Numbered from the stretch's first letter, positions 52,968-61,061 are shown. The stretch: DNA of 64,000 nucleotides from Citricoccus zhacaiensis (GCF_014645315.1 NZ_BMLQ01000010.1:52878-116877); one strand, 5' to 3'. Made by a program: numbers and translations. Notes: generated by a model not told the origin, from the sequence alone.

Positions 52968-53452
52968 ATCGAAGCACCTCCCCGTCGCGAAAACGTGCCA
53001 GCTGAAGAACTGGCGGTCTTCTGTCTCCATGCCCTCACCCTGGCCGGCATGCGCCCACAGTCGTGACATGACCCTGGGCAGGTGGTCCCCACCGTGGAGG
53101 GACGACGCGCACCCGGACTGCAGGGACCTTGCCGGATCGTGGATTGCGGCCGCCGTGTCCACCGGTAGTCGTGTCCCGGAGGCTAAGTTGGACGCACCCG
53201 GCGCCGGGGACGGCGCCGAGGCCCGAGTCGCAGGAGGCGGAGTGTTTCGACCCACTGACGGACGGTCCTCTCGCCTCGGCCTACTGCAGGCCACCGCTGA
53301 CGCCGTGTTACAGGGCGGCGGCCCCCTGCCGGGGCATCGGTGCACGTGGGACTTGACTATGATCCTCGGTGACACGAACGGCCCCCGCCGGCGACCACGG
53401 ATCTAGAATGAGGTCCTGTGACGTGTACCACGCAGCCTGAGGGGGTATCGGG
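52968..53452. other. Intergenic stretch without a recognised gene
   Basis: 485 bp. Short open frames on both strands have no motif, ribosome site or biased composition that would support them. AT-richer bases near 53345-53400 (TTGACT at 53353, TAGAAT at 53404) may be a promoter for the following lipoprotein gene, though the spacing is far from ideal. Confidence 0.3.
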
Positions 53453-54022
53453 ATGAGGGCGTGGCTTTCGCGCACCCGTGGCGGCCTCCGCAAGCAGTCG
53501 GCCGGCGGTATGGCCGGTCACGCCCGCCGTCATGGCGGGCCGCGTCGGGCGAGGGCGGTCCGCCGGGTCTGCGCCCTGCTGGCCGCTACTGGACTGGCGG
53601 TGGTGGTCGCCGGCTGCGCTGGGCCCGGCCAGGGGCAGCCCCCGGAACCGGTCCTGGGGCACGGCGAGCAGTTCTCGGTGGGTGTCTTCGAGCCTCGGGC
53701 CGGCCGGGTCGGCGCGCCCCGCGCGGGGACGCTGGTCGTGCACGAGGGCGGGTGCCTGGCCCTGCGGCACTCCCCCGCCGCCGGCGGTGGGACCCGGGTG
53801 GTGGCCGTCCCGGTGGGCAGTTCCGTGTCCGAGCGGGGCACGGTGTACGTTGTGGCCGGCGACGCCGACCGCAACGACGGGCCGGTCATGGCCGGGCATG
53901 TGGGAGCCCAGGTCCGGTTCAAAGGCCCCGAGGTGGTCCTGGGCGAGGTGGGCGGCAAAGGCGTCTTCATGCCGCCGGGCTGTAGAGCCGACGGCACTCG
54001 GATCCTGTTGGTCAAGCCCTGA
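53453..54022 (+). CDS. Hypothetical lipoprotein
   Basis: 189 aa from ATG at 53453. An unusually long basic N-terminus (~38 residues) precedes a hydrophobic stretch with lipobox 'VAGC' (near Cys58). The mature part is small, rich in Gly and Val, with 'GTLVVHEGGCLALRH' and 'GKGVFMPPGCRADGT'; the two cysteines could form a disulfide. Two other open frames overlap, but only this one has a signal peptide. I do not recognise the family. It lies 65 bp before the left end of an IS5-type element. Confidence 0.55.
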   Translation: MRAWLSRTRGGLRKQSAGGMAGHARRHGGPRRARAVRRVCALLAATGLAVVVAGCAGPGQGQPPEPVLGHGEQFSVGVFEPRAGRVGAPRAGTLVVHEGGCLALRHSPAAGGGTRVVAVPVGSSVSERGTVYVVAGDADRNDGPVMAGHVGAQVRFKGPEVVLGEVGGKGVFMPPGCRADGTRILLVKP

Positions 54023-54084
54023 AGGCCGCACTGCTCGGGCAGGCAACGGCGTCGTGAGTCCCCGGGCTGGCGTTGGGCAGCCGC

Positions 54085-54612
54085 CTAGGGCGTGTCTCCT
54101 AATGCCTTGAGCCAGATGGTGATGGCGCGCAGTACCACGCCGCCGCGGTAGGTCAGCGCGAGCTTGTCATAGCGGGTGGCCAAGGCCCGCCACTGCTTGA
54201 ACACGTTGAAGGAGCGCTCCACCACGTTGCGGCGCTTGTAGGCCTCGGGGTCGTAACCGACGGGCCGTCCGCGCTTGGCACCGCGGCGGGTACGGTTGGC
54301 GATCTGGTCGGCCCGTTCCGGGATCACCGCCTGCACACCCTTGCGGCGCAGCAGCGCCCGGATGGCCTTGGAGGAGTAGGCCTTGTCGGCCAGGGCCCGC
54401 ACCGGGGTGGTCCGGGGCCGTCCCCTGCCGGTGCGGGGCACGTACAGGCCGGCCAGGACGTGTTCGAACATCGGGGCGTCCCCGCCCTGGCCCGGGCCGA
54501 GCAGTATCACCAGCGGGCGCATGTTCCCGTCGCACAGGTGGTGGATCTTGGTGCTCAGCCCGCCCCGGGAGCGGCCGATCGCGTGGTCAGGCGGCTCCTG
54601 GCGCTGTTTCAT
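54085..54612 (-). CDS. IS5-family transposase, C-terminal frame
   Basis: 175 aa. DDE domain parts: 'SRGGLSTKIHHLCDG' near the start, 'ALADKAYSSKAIRALL' and 'YKRRNVVERSFNVFKQWR' containing the final Glu. It overlaps the N-terminal frame by 26 bp, so full-length protein needs a frameshift. Its stop codon TAG (54085-54087) is formed with the flanking TA target, so the host target sequence supplies the end of the gene. Confidence 0.88.
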   Translation of the reverse strand: MKQRQEPPDHAIGRSRGGLSTKIHHLCDGNMRPLVILLGPGQGGDAPMFEHVLAGLYVPRTGRGRPRTTPVRALADKAYSSKAIRALLRRKGVQAVIPERADQIANRTRRGAKRGRPVGYDPEAYKRRNVVERSFNVFKQWRALATRYDKLALTYRGGVVLRAITIWLKALGDTP

Positions 54613-55026
54613 GTAGTTCGTCAGGTCCCCCTGTGCTGCGCGTCAGGTTCGTGGCGTGCTGGTGCGCGCGGTTGATGGTCGAGTCGACCGAGACCTCCCA
54701 GTCGATCAGGCCGGCTGCGTCCGCGTGCCCGAGCAGCGCGGTGAGGATGGCGTCCCAGGTTCCGTCGCCGCTGAACCGGCGGTGGCGCTTCCAGATGGTC
54801 TGCCACGGGCCGAAGCACTCCGGCACATCGCGCCAAGCGATCCCGGTCCGGTACCGGTAGATGATGCCCTCGACCACCACCCGGTGGTCCCGGAACGGCC
54901 GGCCCGCCCCGGTGGCCGAGGGCATCAATGGCTCGATCAGCGCCCACTGCTCGTCGGTCAGGGCTTCAGTGCGTGTCACTCGTCCAGCATGTCAACGCGA
55001 CCAGCCACCCATTAGGAGACACACCC
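54088..55026 (-). mobile_element. IS5-family insertion sequence (IS427-group-like)
   Basis: 939 bp bounded by terminal repeats GGG(C/T)GTGTCTCCTAATG: left at 54088-54104, right (inverted) at 55010-55026, one mismatch. Both ends are flanked by TA, and joining the flanks gives a CTAG inside the palindrome GCCGCCTAGGCGGC, a typical target for this group. Two overlapping frames encode the transposase. The insertion removed or separated the 5' part of a parA gene to its right. Confidence 0.9.
54587..54979 (-). CDS. IS5-family transposase, N-terminal frame
   Basis: 130 aa. N-terminal domain 'LTDEQWALIEPLMP' and 'YRYRTGIAWRDVPECFGPWQTIWKRHRRFSGDGTW' pattern of the IS427 group, then the first catalytic Asp in 'VSVDSTINRAHQHA'. 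The frame ends after 26 bp of overlap with the second frame; a programmed frameshift is the rule in this group, so the element may be active. Confidence 0.88.
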   Translation of the reverse strand: MTRTEALTDEQWALIEPLMPSATGAGRPFRDHRVVVEGIIYRYRTGIAWRDVPECFGPWQTIWKRHRRFSGDGTWDAILTALLGHADAAGLIDWEVSVDSTINRAHQHATNLTRSTGGPDELHETAPGAA

Positions 55027-55028
55027 TA

Positions 55029-55238
55029 GGCGGCTACCACGACACCGTCACCCCGCGGGCCGAAACCGCCAGCGTTGACGAACTCCGCGACACCGGACTG
55101 CTGATGGTCCCGTTGATCCCCAACCGCACCATCGTGCAGGAGGCCAGGACCGCACGCTCCTGGTACGGCGACTACCGAAAGGGCCGCCCCGTCGTCGACG
55201 CATACACCGAGATCACCAGGAAGGTCCTCAGCGCATGA
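55029..55238 (+). pseudogene. parA: ParA-family ATPase, C-terminal remnant cut by the IS
   Basis: The open frame from the IS boundary to TGA at 55236-55238 contains 'LLMVPLIPNRTIVQEARTARSW' and 'RPVVDAYTEITRKVL', a ParA-type C-terminus. No Walker motifs are found to the left of the IS, so the 5' part is gone. It is not the same gene as the parA at the left edge of the window. It keeps the 4-bp overlap with its partner. Confidence 0.65.
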
Positions 55239-55531
55239 GCACCCAACCAGACCGCCCCGAAACCTTGCCCCGCCGCAACCGGCCTCAACCGGCTCCAGAT
55301 GAGGCGGTTGACCCCGTCGTGCCCACGGTTCGCACCAGTGAAGGTCAGCCGTCCCAGGTGCAGGCCCCGGCAGGGTCGGCCCGAACAACCCGGCGAGGGC
55401 AAGCCACCGTGCAGCTCGGAGTTCGCGTCACTGAGGACATCGCAGACCTCGTCGCGGCAGAAGCTGACCGTCGCGGCATCAGTCAACGCGCCGTCGTCGA
55501 AGAAGCGCTCCGCGCCCACCTCGGCGGCTGA
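55235..55531 (+). CDS. Ribbon-helix-helix partition partner
   Basis: 98 aa from ATG at 55235. The first ~50 residues are Pro-rich and disordered; residues ~55-98 form a ribbon-helix-helix ('ATVQLGVRVTEDIADLVAAEADRRGISQRAVVEEALRAHL' pattern). Position after a ParA remnant suggests a centromere-binding ParB-type partner. With its ATPase broken, it cannot support partition alone but may still bind its operator. Confidence 0.65.
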   Translation: MSTQPDRPETLPRRNRPQPAPDEAVDPVVPTVRTSEGQPSQVQAPAGSARTTRRGQATVQLGVRVTEDIADLVAAEADRRGISQRAVVEEALRAHLGG

Positions 55532-55643
55532 TCCTGTGACGGCTGACTTCCGCGATGCGTCAGTCCGCCCACACCGCCAACGGCATCAGTTGGGAACTAC
55601 CTGGGGACGCTGAGGACGAAGCCCGGGCGATCACCGACGCGAG

Positions 55644-56414
55644 CTAACCCAGACCCTGAATCAGCTCAGGTCCGTTGTTGCGCACGTTGCCTATGGCGGT
55701 CCCGACTTCGGTCAGGGTCCATGCTGAGGCGGTCTGGTAGGCCTGGTTCCGCACGTGCTCGACCAGTGCTTCGGCTTCGCCTGCGGAGGCTAGCTTCTCG
55801 GGGTTCAGCCAGGTGTGCATGGTGTCGCGGTCCATGGGCAGGGGTAGGCGGTCGTGCAGGCCGGCCAGTTGTTCCAAGGTGGCCTCGCCGGTGCCGGTCT
55901 TGGGGGAGGGGCCGGTCAGGATGGTGCAGCTCAGAAGCCACCTGCCCTCATCGCCCTCCGCATCAGCCGGGTCTTTCCACCACTCGTAGAGCCCGGCGAA
56001 GTAAATCAGGGAGCCGTCTGCGGGGTGAACGAAGAAGGGCCGCTTCGGTGTGCCCTTGGGTGCATCTGCGGGGGGTTTGAGCCATTCGTAGTACCCGTCG
56101 ACCGGGACCGCGCACCGTTTGGCTTTCACGGCAGCGCGAAAGGTTGGTTTCGTGGAGACGGTTTCCGAGCGGGCGTTGAAGGCCCGCGAGCCGACGGATA
56201 CGTCCTTGGCCCATGGCGGGACCAGGCCCCATCGGGCCACGTGGATTTCCCGGCGGGTCTCGTCCTCGATCGCTCGTTCTAGGATGATGGGAACCTCGCT
56301 GGTCGGTGCGACGTTCCAGTTCGGTCGAAGCACCAGCTCTTCCTCGGGCTCGACCGCACCGGCATCTGCCACCAGGTCGCCGATGGCTCGGGCCATCACA
56401 TACCGTCCACACAT
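55644..56414 (-). CDS. HMCES/YedK-type SOS response-associated peptidase (intact copy)
   Basis: 256 aa from ATG at 56414. Catalytic Cys2 in 'MCGRY', and pocket residues Asn ('FNARSET'), Glu ('YYEWL') and His ('LHDRLP') are present, so it should form a DNA-protein crosslink with abasic sites in single-stranded DNA and protect them from error-prone processing. Same order as in the first module: HMCES, divergent small ORF, umuC, umuD. The TCGGG used by the element in the other copy (56388-56392) is uninterrupted here. Confidence 0.93.
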   Translation of the reverse strand: MCGRYVMARAIGDLVADAGAVEPEEELVLRPNWNVAPTSEVPIILERAIEDETRREIHVARWGLVPPWAKDVSVGSRAFNARSETVSTKPTFRAAVKAKRCAVPVDGYYEWLKPPADAPKGTPKRPFFVHPADGSLIYFAGLYEWWKDPADAEGDEGRWLLSCTILTGPSPKTGTGEATLEQLAGLHDRLPLPMDRDTMHTWLNPEKLASAGEAEALVEHVRNQAYQTASAWTLTEVGTAIGNVRNNGPELIQGLG

Positions 56415-56469
56415 GAGGCCCAGTCTGCCGCACGCGCTCCTGCGGGCCGAGGGCACAAAGGCCGAACGG

Positions 56470-57150
56470 ATGAACATCACTGCCTCCATCGAGACTATCC
56501 CCGACGATGACACGGGTCGTGGAGATCGGCAGGCCGATGAGCTGCCGGCTGAGGGCGAGTCCTACGAGGCGGGGGTTGCCGCGCTGCGTGCCCGGGTGCC
56601 TGAGGGCTGGTGGATCATGAATCTGCGGCGCACCGAGTACAAAGCCGAAGACCCCTCACCACTGGTCCCGGGGTCTGCGGGAGTCCTTCACAGGCGGACA
56701 GTGACGAGCTCGTCCCAATGGGTGGTGGCCCTGGGGGAGAGCATGGCCCGGCGCATCTGCCACGACGGCGGTGTTCCGAGGCCGCCGTATCCCAGGCCGA
56801 CGCTCCCGACCCCGAAGCGGGCCACCACGGCGTCCAGGGTGGGGCCGAGATTGCGGCCCTCCCCGGGTGGGCCGAGGCCGGGCAGGGTCTCGGCCTGGCC
56901 TGCGGGGCGCAGATCGGTGAGCACGACGCCAGCCCGCACGTACCGGGTGCCCGGGCGGATCAGCTCGGCCAAGCCCAGGGATCCACGAGCGATCGTCACT
57001 GGCTCTGCCGTGGGCACGGGTAGGACGGCGCTGATCTGGGGCGAGTGGGGTTCCTGGTCCGTGGCGAACGGCGAGGTCGACGCCCAAGCGGTAAGGACCC
57101 GGGCTTCTTGTCCGGCATTGCGTAGCCGGGAGGCGAGTTGCTGGGCGTAG
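56470..57150 (+). CDS. Small conserved ORF (copy 2), extended by stop-codon loss
   Basis: The first 57 codons match the small ORF at 21645-21818, but at the position of its TGA this copy has AAA ('RRTEYKAED'), so the frame runs on antisense to umuC to 57150. The extra 169 residues have no sign of being a real protein. If translated, the product would be a 226-residue fusion; more likely the copy is degrading or makes an unstable product. Confidence 0.4.
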   Translation: MNITASIETIPDDDTGRGDRQADELPAEGESYEAGVAALRARVPEGWWIMNLRRTEYKAEDPSPLVPGSAGVLHRRTVTSSSQWVVALGESMARRICHDGGVPRPPYPRPTLPTPKRATTASRVGPRLRPSPGGPRPGRVSAWPAGRRSVSTTPARTYRVPGRISSAKPRDPRAIVTGSAVGTGRTALIWGEWGSWSVANGEVDAQAVRTRASCPALRSREASCWA

Positions 57151-57986
57151 ATGGAGAGGACTTGGCGCATGGCCGGGGTGGTGGTGACCGGTTCCGAGAA
57201 GGATCGGGAGTAGATGAGCTGGTCTTTGTACTGGCGAGGTTCTTCCTCGAGGGGGATGCACGGGGTGCCGCGCAGTTCGCGCACGGTGCGCTCCAGGACC
57301 ACCGAGAACCGCCGGCGCATCTGCCCGGGGTCTTGGGCGGCGAGGTCTGCGGCGGTATGGATATTCAGATTCGCTAGGCGGCGGCCCAGCCGGCCGGCCA
57401 CGCCCCAGAGATCAGTGACGGGGATGCTGGCCAGAATGGTGTCTCGTTGGGTGGGGGAGTAGGCCCCGAAGTGACACACTCCGACCCGGGACAGCGGGGC
57501 GGAACGCTTCACCCCGAGGAGGGCAACCTTCGCCAACGTCTTGGTGGGGGCGATGCCCACGCGCACCGGAATCCCGGTGCAGCGGGCCACGTCCTCGCGG
57601 ATACGCCGGCCGGCCTGGATCACCTCTTCGACGGTGCCGCGCAGGCTGATGAAGGACTCGTCGATGCTGTAGACCTCCTGCCAGGCGGCGTGCCGGCCGA
57701 TGACCTCCATGACCCTCGCCGAGAGGCTGCCGTAGAGCTCGTAGTTGGAGGACCGTGCCACGATCCCCTGGGTGGCGGCGACGGGCTCGAGCTTGAACCA
57801 CGGGATCCCCATCGGGACCCCCAGTACCTTGGCCTCCTGGGACATGGCCACCACGCAGCCGTCGTTGTTGGACAACACCACCACCGGGCGGTCCTCCAGG
57901 CGCGGGTCGAAGACCCGCTCACACGAGGCATAGAAGCTGGCGCAGTCCACCAGAGCGATCACGGCCTCACGAGGTGCGGGAGACAT
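56688..57986 (-). CDS. umuC: UmuC, Y-family DNA polymerase subunit (copy 2)
   Basis: 432 aa from ATG at 57986; the alternative second start is GTG here ('VIALVDC'). Has '[13 protein letters not shown]', catalytic 'YSIDESF' and the same helix-hairpin-helix as copy 1. Differences between copies are scattered substitutions, for example 'VEEVIQAG' for 'VEELVQLG'. Overlaps umuD by 20 bp. Both copies appear functional. Confidence 0.93.
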   Translation of the reverse strand: MSPAPREAVIALVDCASFYASCERVFDPRLEDRPVVVLSNNDGCVVAMSQEAKVLGVPMGIPWFKLEPVAATQGIVARSSNYELYGSLSARVMEVIGRHAAWQEVYSIDESFISLRGTVEEVIQAGRRIREDVARCTGIPVRVGIAPTKTLAKVALLGVKRSAPLSRVGVCHFGAYSPTQRDTILASIPVTDLWGVAGRLGRRLANLNIHTAADLAAQDPGQMRRRFSVVLERTVRELRGTPCIPLEEEPRQYKDQLIYSRSFSEPVTTTPAMRQVLSIYAQQLASRLRNAGQEARVLTAWASTSPFATDQEPHSPQISAVLPVPTAEPVTIARGSLGLAELIRPGTRYVRAGVVLTDLRPAGQAETLPGLGPPGEGRNLGPTLDAVVARFGVGSVGLGYGGLGTPPSWQMRRAMLSPRATTHWDELVTVRL

Positions 57987-58410
57987 GATGCAGTGCCACC
58001 GTGACCACACCCCAGACCCGCAGATCCGAGAGCGAGGGAACGGCAATGTCGGGATACGCCGGGTTCTCCGAGGAGAGCACCACCCGGTCCGCTTCGATTC
58101 TGAGCCGTTTCACGGTCAGTTCGCCATCAAGCACGGCGATCACCACGTGGCCGTGCTGGGGGCGGATCGAGCGGTCCACCACCAGTTCGTCGCCGTCCCA
58201 GATCCCGGCACCGGTCATGGAGTGCCCTCGCGCCCGCACTAGGTACGTCGAGGCCCGGTTGGGCATCAGGTGATCCGTCAGATCAATCTCGGCGGTGGTG
58301 TAGTCCTGGGACGGCGAGGGGAAGCCGGCCTCCACCACGCCGTCATTGACGCGCGTTCGCAGCTGCTCCCCGAGCCCTTCGGCGAGAGCCCGGACCTCGG
58401 TTGCCAGCAA
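57967..58410 (-). CDS. umuD: UmuD/LexA-like S24 autopeptidase (copy 2)
   Basis: 147 aa from TTG at 58410, preceded by GAGGTGAGGG. Cleavage site '[10 protein letters not shown]', catalytic Ser in '[13 protein letters not shown]' and Lys in 'ELTVKRL' are conserved. One residue shorter than copy 1 near the C-terminal third ('RIEADRVVL' for '[10 protein letters not shown]'). LexA box just upstream. Confidence 0.9.
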   Translation of the reverse strand: MLATEVRALAEGLGEQLRTRVNDGVVEAGFPSPSQDYTTAEIDLTDHLMPNRASTYLVRARGHSMTGAGIWDGDELVVDRSIRPQHGHVVIAVLDGELTVKRLRIEADRVVLSSENPAYPDIAVPSLSDLRVWGVVTVALHHVSRTS

Positions 58411-58428
58411 GCCCTCACCTCACGCGAA

Positions 58429-58444
58429 TCGAAAGTATGTTCGA
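58429..58444 (-). promoter_or_regulatory. LexA (SOS) box of umuDC copy 2
   Basis: Minus strand TCGAAC-ATAC-TTTCGA, one base from consensus and almost identical to the box at 23606-23621. Homology between the two modules ends a few bases beyond it. Confidence 0.85.
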
Positions 58445-58523
58445 TTGCCAATCGTGCATGTGGTAAGCAGGCGGCAATTCCACCCGAGGGCTATGTAGCC
58501 GCATTTTGTGCTACAGTTTAGGA

Positions 58524-58709
58524 ATGGGGGTGGAGCGGACGCGTAGCGCTGACAAGCACGGGATAACCCGAGAGGGTGCGCTCTGCGCCATGATGCATGC
58601 CGAGGTGACAGCAGAAATCGAGGGCGAGCCAGGGGATCAGACCATCGTGTATATCGGCCACTCGCATGGGCGGACTGAGCGCTACCTCGAAGTGATCGCG
58701 GCCCACTAA
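58524..58709 (+). CDS. Small protein, putative toxin of a type II toxin-antitoxin pair
   Basis: 61 aa from ATG at 58524 (a GTG at 58530 has a better-spaced AGGA). 'RSADKHGITREGALCAM' followed by a short beta region 'TIVYIGHSHGRTERYLEVIA' resembles the BrnT/DUF4258-like RNase toxin fold in reduced form. A gene for a ribbon-helix-helix protein follows 80 bp later. Assignment is by pattern and context; toxicity is not shown. Confidence 0.5.
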   Translation: MGVERTRSADKHGITREGALCAMMHAEVTAEIEGEPGDQTIVYIGHSHGRTERYLEVIAAH

Positions 58710-58789
58710 CCACCCCGCACCGTCGTCGTCTTCCACGTCGTGGACCTCACCGATCAGTTCCGATACCTATTGCATGAAGGAGAAGCGCC

Positions 58790-59128
58790 ATGACCGCCGA
58801 TACGTACGAAGAGCTGGCCGGCCGGGCTGCGCGTGGAGACCTGACCGTGAAGCCGGGCACCATTCGGCGCGGCGAGGATGCCCGCCCCGATGCGCGCCAC
58901 GCTCTCGTGGAAGCAACTGGAGCGGCAAGCCCACAGGAGGCCGTGCGGCTGGCCGTGGGGCGGCCGCCGGCCGGGACGAAACGAGGGCCCTCACCTGTCG
59001 TTCGGGCCCGCGTGCCGCAGGCCCTGAAGGATCGCGTGCATGCTCTTGCGGAGCGCGAGCAGCGCGACGAGTCCGACATCGTGCGTGAGGCCGTCGCTGC
59101 GTACCTCGAGCTGCGACATGTTTCCTGA
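58790..59128 (+). CDS. Ribbon-helix-helix protein, putative antitoxin
   Basis: 112 aa. The C-terminal half has 'PVVRARVPQALKDRVHALAEREQRDESDIVREAVAAYL', a CopG/RHH DNA-binding pattern; the N-terminal half ('MTADTYEELAGRAARGDLTVKPGT') is the region that would neutralise a toxin. It lies just downstream of the small putative toxin. RHH antitoxins usually repress their own operon. Could also be an unrelated regulator. Confidence 0.55.
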   Translation: MTADTYEELAGRAARGDLTVKPGTIRRGEDARPDARHALVEATGAASPQEAVRLAVGRPPAGTKRGPSPVVRARVPQALKDRVHALAEREQRDESDIVREAVAAYLELRHVS

Positions 59129-59162
59129 CCCTGGGTGGTAATCGTCCCTGGGCGACGGAGCG

Positions 59163-59624
59163 TTACCCGGTGCTGTCGGTGGCCGCGCCGCTCAGGTCGC
59201 GATTGATCTGCGGTTCGCCGGAGTCCTCGAAGATGATGAGGACATCCTGATGGACGGTGCCGTCCGGCATGGTGATGTCGGCGCGGAGTGCATTGCCGCG
59301 CCAGCCCTTATCTTCGACTGATTCGACCCCGTACTTGTTGGCGACATTTTCCTGGATGTTGGACTGCGAGGCGAAGTGTCCGTAGATCGAATAGGCGAGA
59401 GTCGCCAGACCGAGCACGAGAATGCCTGCACCCGCGAACACCTCGCGGACGGCGTCTTTGATCCGGTCCGGCCCGGCGTAGCGGGCGTCCTCGTCATCCA
59501 AGTGGGCTTGGTAGCGTTTGCGGCGCCACAGCCCGTGGGCGAGGACCGCCAGCCCCGCGATCGTCACGAGTGTGCCGATCCATTGGGTGACGAGTGGGGT
59601 CTGGAGGTCGATCGGGGCGTACAT
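59163..59624 (-). CDS. Small membrane protein of unknown function
   Basis: 153 aa from ATG at 59624. Two membrane segments (about 14-32 and 66-88) separated by a charged loop 'RRKRYQAHLDDEDARYAGPDR', then an outer domain of ~65 residues with 'ITMPDGTVHQDVLIIFEDSGEP'. No family is recognised. It is divergent from the DUF4307-like gene, with starts 98 bp apart. Confidence 0.6.
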   Translation of the reverse strand: MYAPIDLQTPLVTQWIGTLVTIAGLAVLAHGLWRRKRYQAHLDDEDARYAGPDRIKDAVREVFAGAGILVLGLATLAYSIYGHFASQSNIQENVANKYGVESVEDKGWRGNALRADITMPDGTVHQDVLIIFEDSGEPQINRDLSGAATDSTG

Positions 59625-59722
59625 GACTTTATTGTCTCCCGGATGCCCCAGCCGGGAGTCTTCTGGTCGTGTACCAGTCGCGGGACAAGGCGGCCGGGAG
59701 GCCGGGCCTATCATGGGCCACT

Positions 59723-60199
59723 ATGGATCCAGCACCCCAGAAGCCGGCGGATCATGTGCCGGTTGATAGCTTTGCGAACCGATATGGGCGGACCCAGCGT
59801 GCTCGGCCGTCATTCGGGTCCCGCTGGGGCAAATGGATTGCCGTCACCGCCCTAGTGCTCGCCGTGGCCGCTACTGCCTGGTTGGCATTCCCGACCTCGC
59901 AGGACTCTCTGTCCTGGAAAGACGTCGGCTACGCCATTGACTCCCCGACCCGGGCCTCGGTGACGTTCGAAGTCACCAAAGATTTCGAAGACACCGTGGC
60001 CTGCGCCATTCAAGTGCTTTCCGAAAACTATGCCATCGTGGGCTGGCGGACCGTCACCATCGGTCCGGCGAAGGTCGAGGATGCCACAGGCGGTTCCCTT
60101 CCCTCGGACAAGTCTCAGTACTACGACGTCAACCTGCGCACCGATTCTCTCGGGGTGAACGGCGGCGTCAACTCCTGCTGGATCGAGCAGGACGTCTGA
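59723..60199 (+). CDS. DUF4307-like membrane protein
   Basis: 158 aa from ATG at 59723. 'FANRYGR' near the N-terminus, one membrane segment (about residues 33-52), then an outer domain with 'DVGYAIDSPTRASVTFEVTK' and two cysteines ('VACAIQVL' and 'NSCWIEQDV'). This layout matches the actinobacterial DUF4307 family, usually chromosomal and of unknown function. Presence here suggests capture from a chromosome or that this part of the window is chromosomal. Confidence 0.65.
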   Translation: MDPAPQKPADHVPVDSFANRYGRTQRARPSFGSRWGKWIAVTALVLAVAATAWLAFPTSQDSLSWKDVGYAIDSPTRASVTFEVTKDFEDTVACAIQVLSENYAIVGWRTVTIGPAKVEDATGGSLPSDKSQYYDVNLRTDSLGVNGGVNSCWIEQDV

Positions 60200-60531
60200 G
60201 CCTGGATCTCCTGCCTGCACCTCATTCACCGCACCTCCATCGCGCCCCCTGAGTACTGGTCGCCTGATGAAAAGGGTTCGCCCGCCTCTCGAAGGACCCC
60301 CTCGAGAAGGCGGCCGCGATACCCTGTCGCCGGTCGCTTGATACCTCTTCGCCGGGCATGACATCAGGGACTGGGGTGGGGCGCCCCCGGCATTCCATAA
60401 GTCGTCGAAGAGCTGGAGGAGCCGCCGACCCTCAGGAGAAGCAACATCAGGCTCCGAGGCGGCGGGCGGAAATCCGGTTCTACTACACTGCGTAGAAGTA
60501 GTTTTGGTCATCATCTGCCTAAGGAAGCGCT
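60200..60531. other. Intergenic stretch with an inverted repeat before the next gene
   Basis: 332 bp with no supported gene. TTCTAC (60478-60483) and GTAGAA (60492-60497) form a dyad with an 8-bp spacer, extended by CTACT/AGTAG at 60480-60484 and 60497-60501. It lies ~35 bp upstream of the next start and is probably an operator, of a type similar to the dyad before cmtR. Confidence 0.45.
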
Positions 60532-60900
60532 ATGCGTCGCCTCACCCTCGGACTCAGCGTCCTTCTCATCGCCATTGGTTCCATCGCCTATATCGCCACG
60601 TCGTTCGCCAGCTGGACAGCACTGATCCCGGCCTTGCTCGGAGTCGTGATCTTGATTGCAGGTCTTATCAGCTTGAAGAAGCAGAAGCTCGGTGTCCACC
60701 TTGCCCTGGCCGTCGCCGTGCTCGGCGTGCTCGGCACATCGATGAACGTCCTGCAGCTCGGCGCGCTGATCGCCGGCGACGCGGAGCGTCCGACGGCTGT
60801 GCTCATCAGCACGATTACCTTCGCCCTGCTCATCTTGTACGTGGCGCTCGGCATCCACTCGTTCGTCACTGCCCGCCGCTGGAAAGCCGCGGAGGCCTGA
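60532..60900 (+). CDS. Small four-segment membrane protein
   Basis: 122 aa with four hydrophobic segments (about 4-24, 28-46, 54-76, 82-108) and short loops. No cysteines or metal motifs. The promoter dyad and nearness to the thiol-redox and cmtR genes are the only hints. I do not recognise a family. Confidence 0.6.
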   Translation: MRRLTLGLSVLLIAIGSIAYIATSFASWTALIPALLGVVILIAGLISLKKQKLGVHLALAVAVLGVLGTSMNVLQLGALIAGDAERPTAVLISTITFALLILYVALGIHSFVTARRWKAAEA

Positions 60901-61061
60901 CCACCAGCATGGCTGAGGGCCCCGTCAGCGTTCCTTGTCTGGGCGGTAAGGGCCCCCAGCTTTATCGCCAGAAGGAGGCTGCCGCAGCCGGGAGGCCGTG
61001 CTCCGTACGAGGATCAACTGGGTGGTGAAGCTGCGGGAGTTGGCAGTTCAATCAGACCCGG

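Noticed and set aside
53461..54110. Two further overlapping plus-strand frames in the lipoprotein region
   Set aside because: Arg/Gly/Ala-rich shadows; only the 53453 frame has a signal peptide with lipobox.
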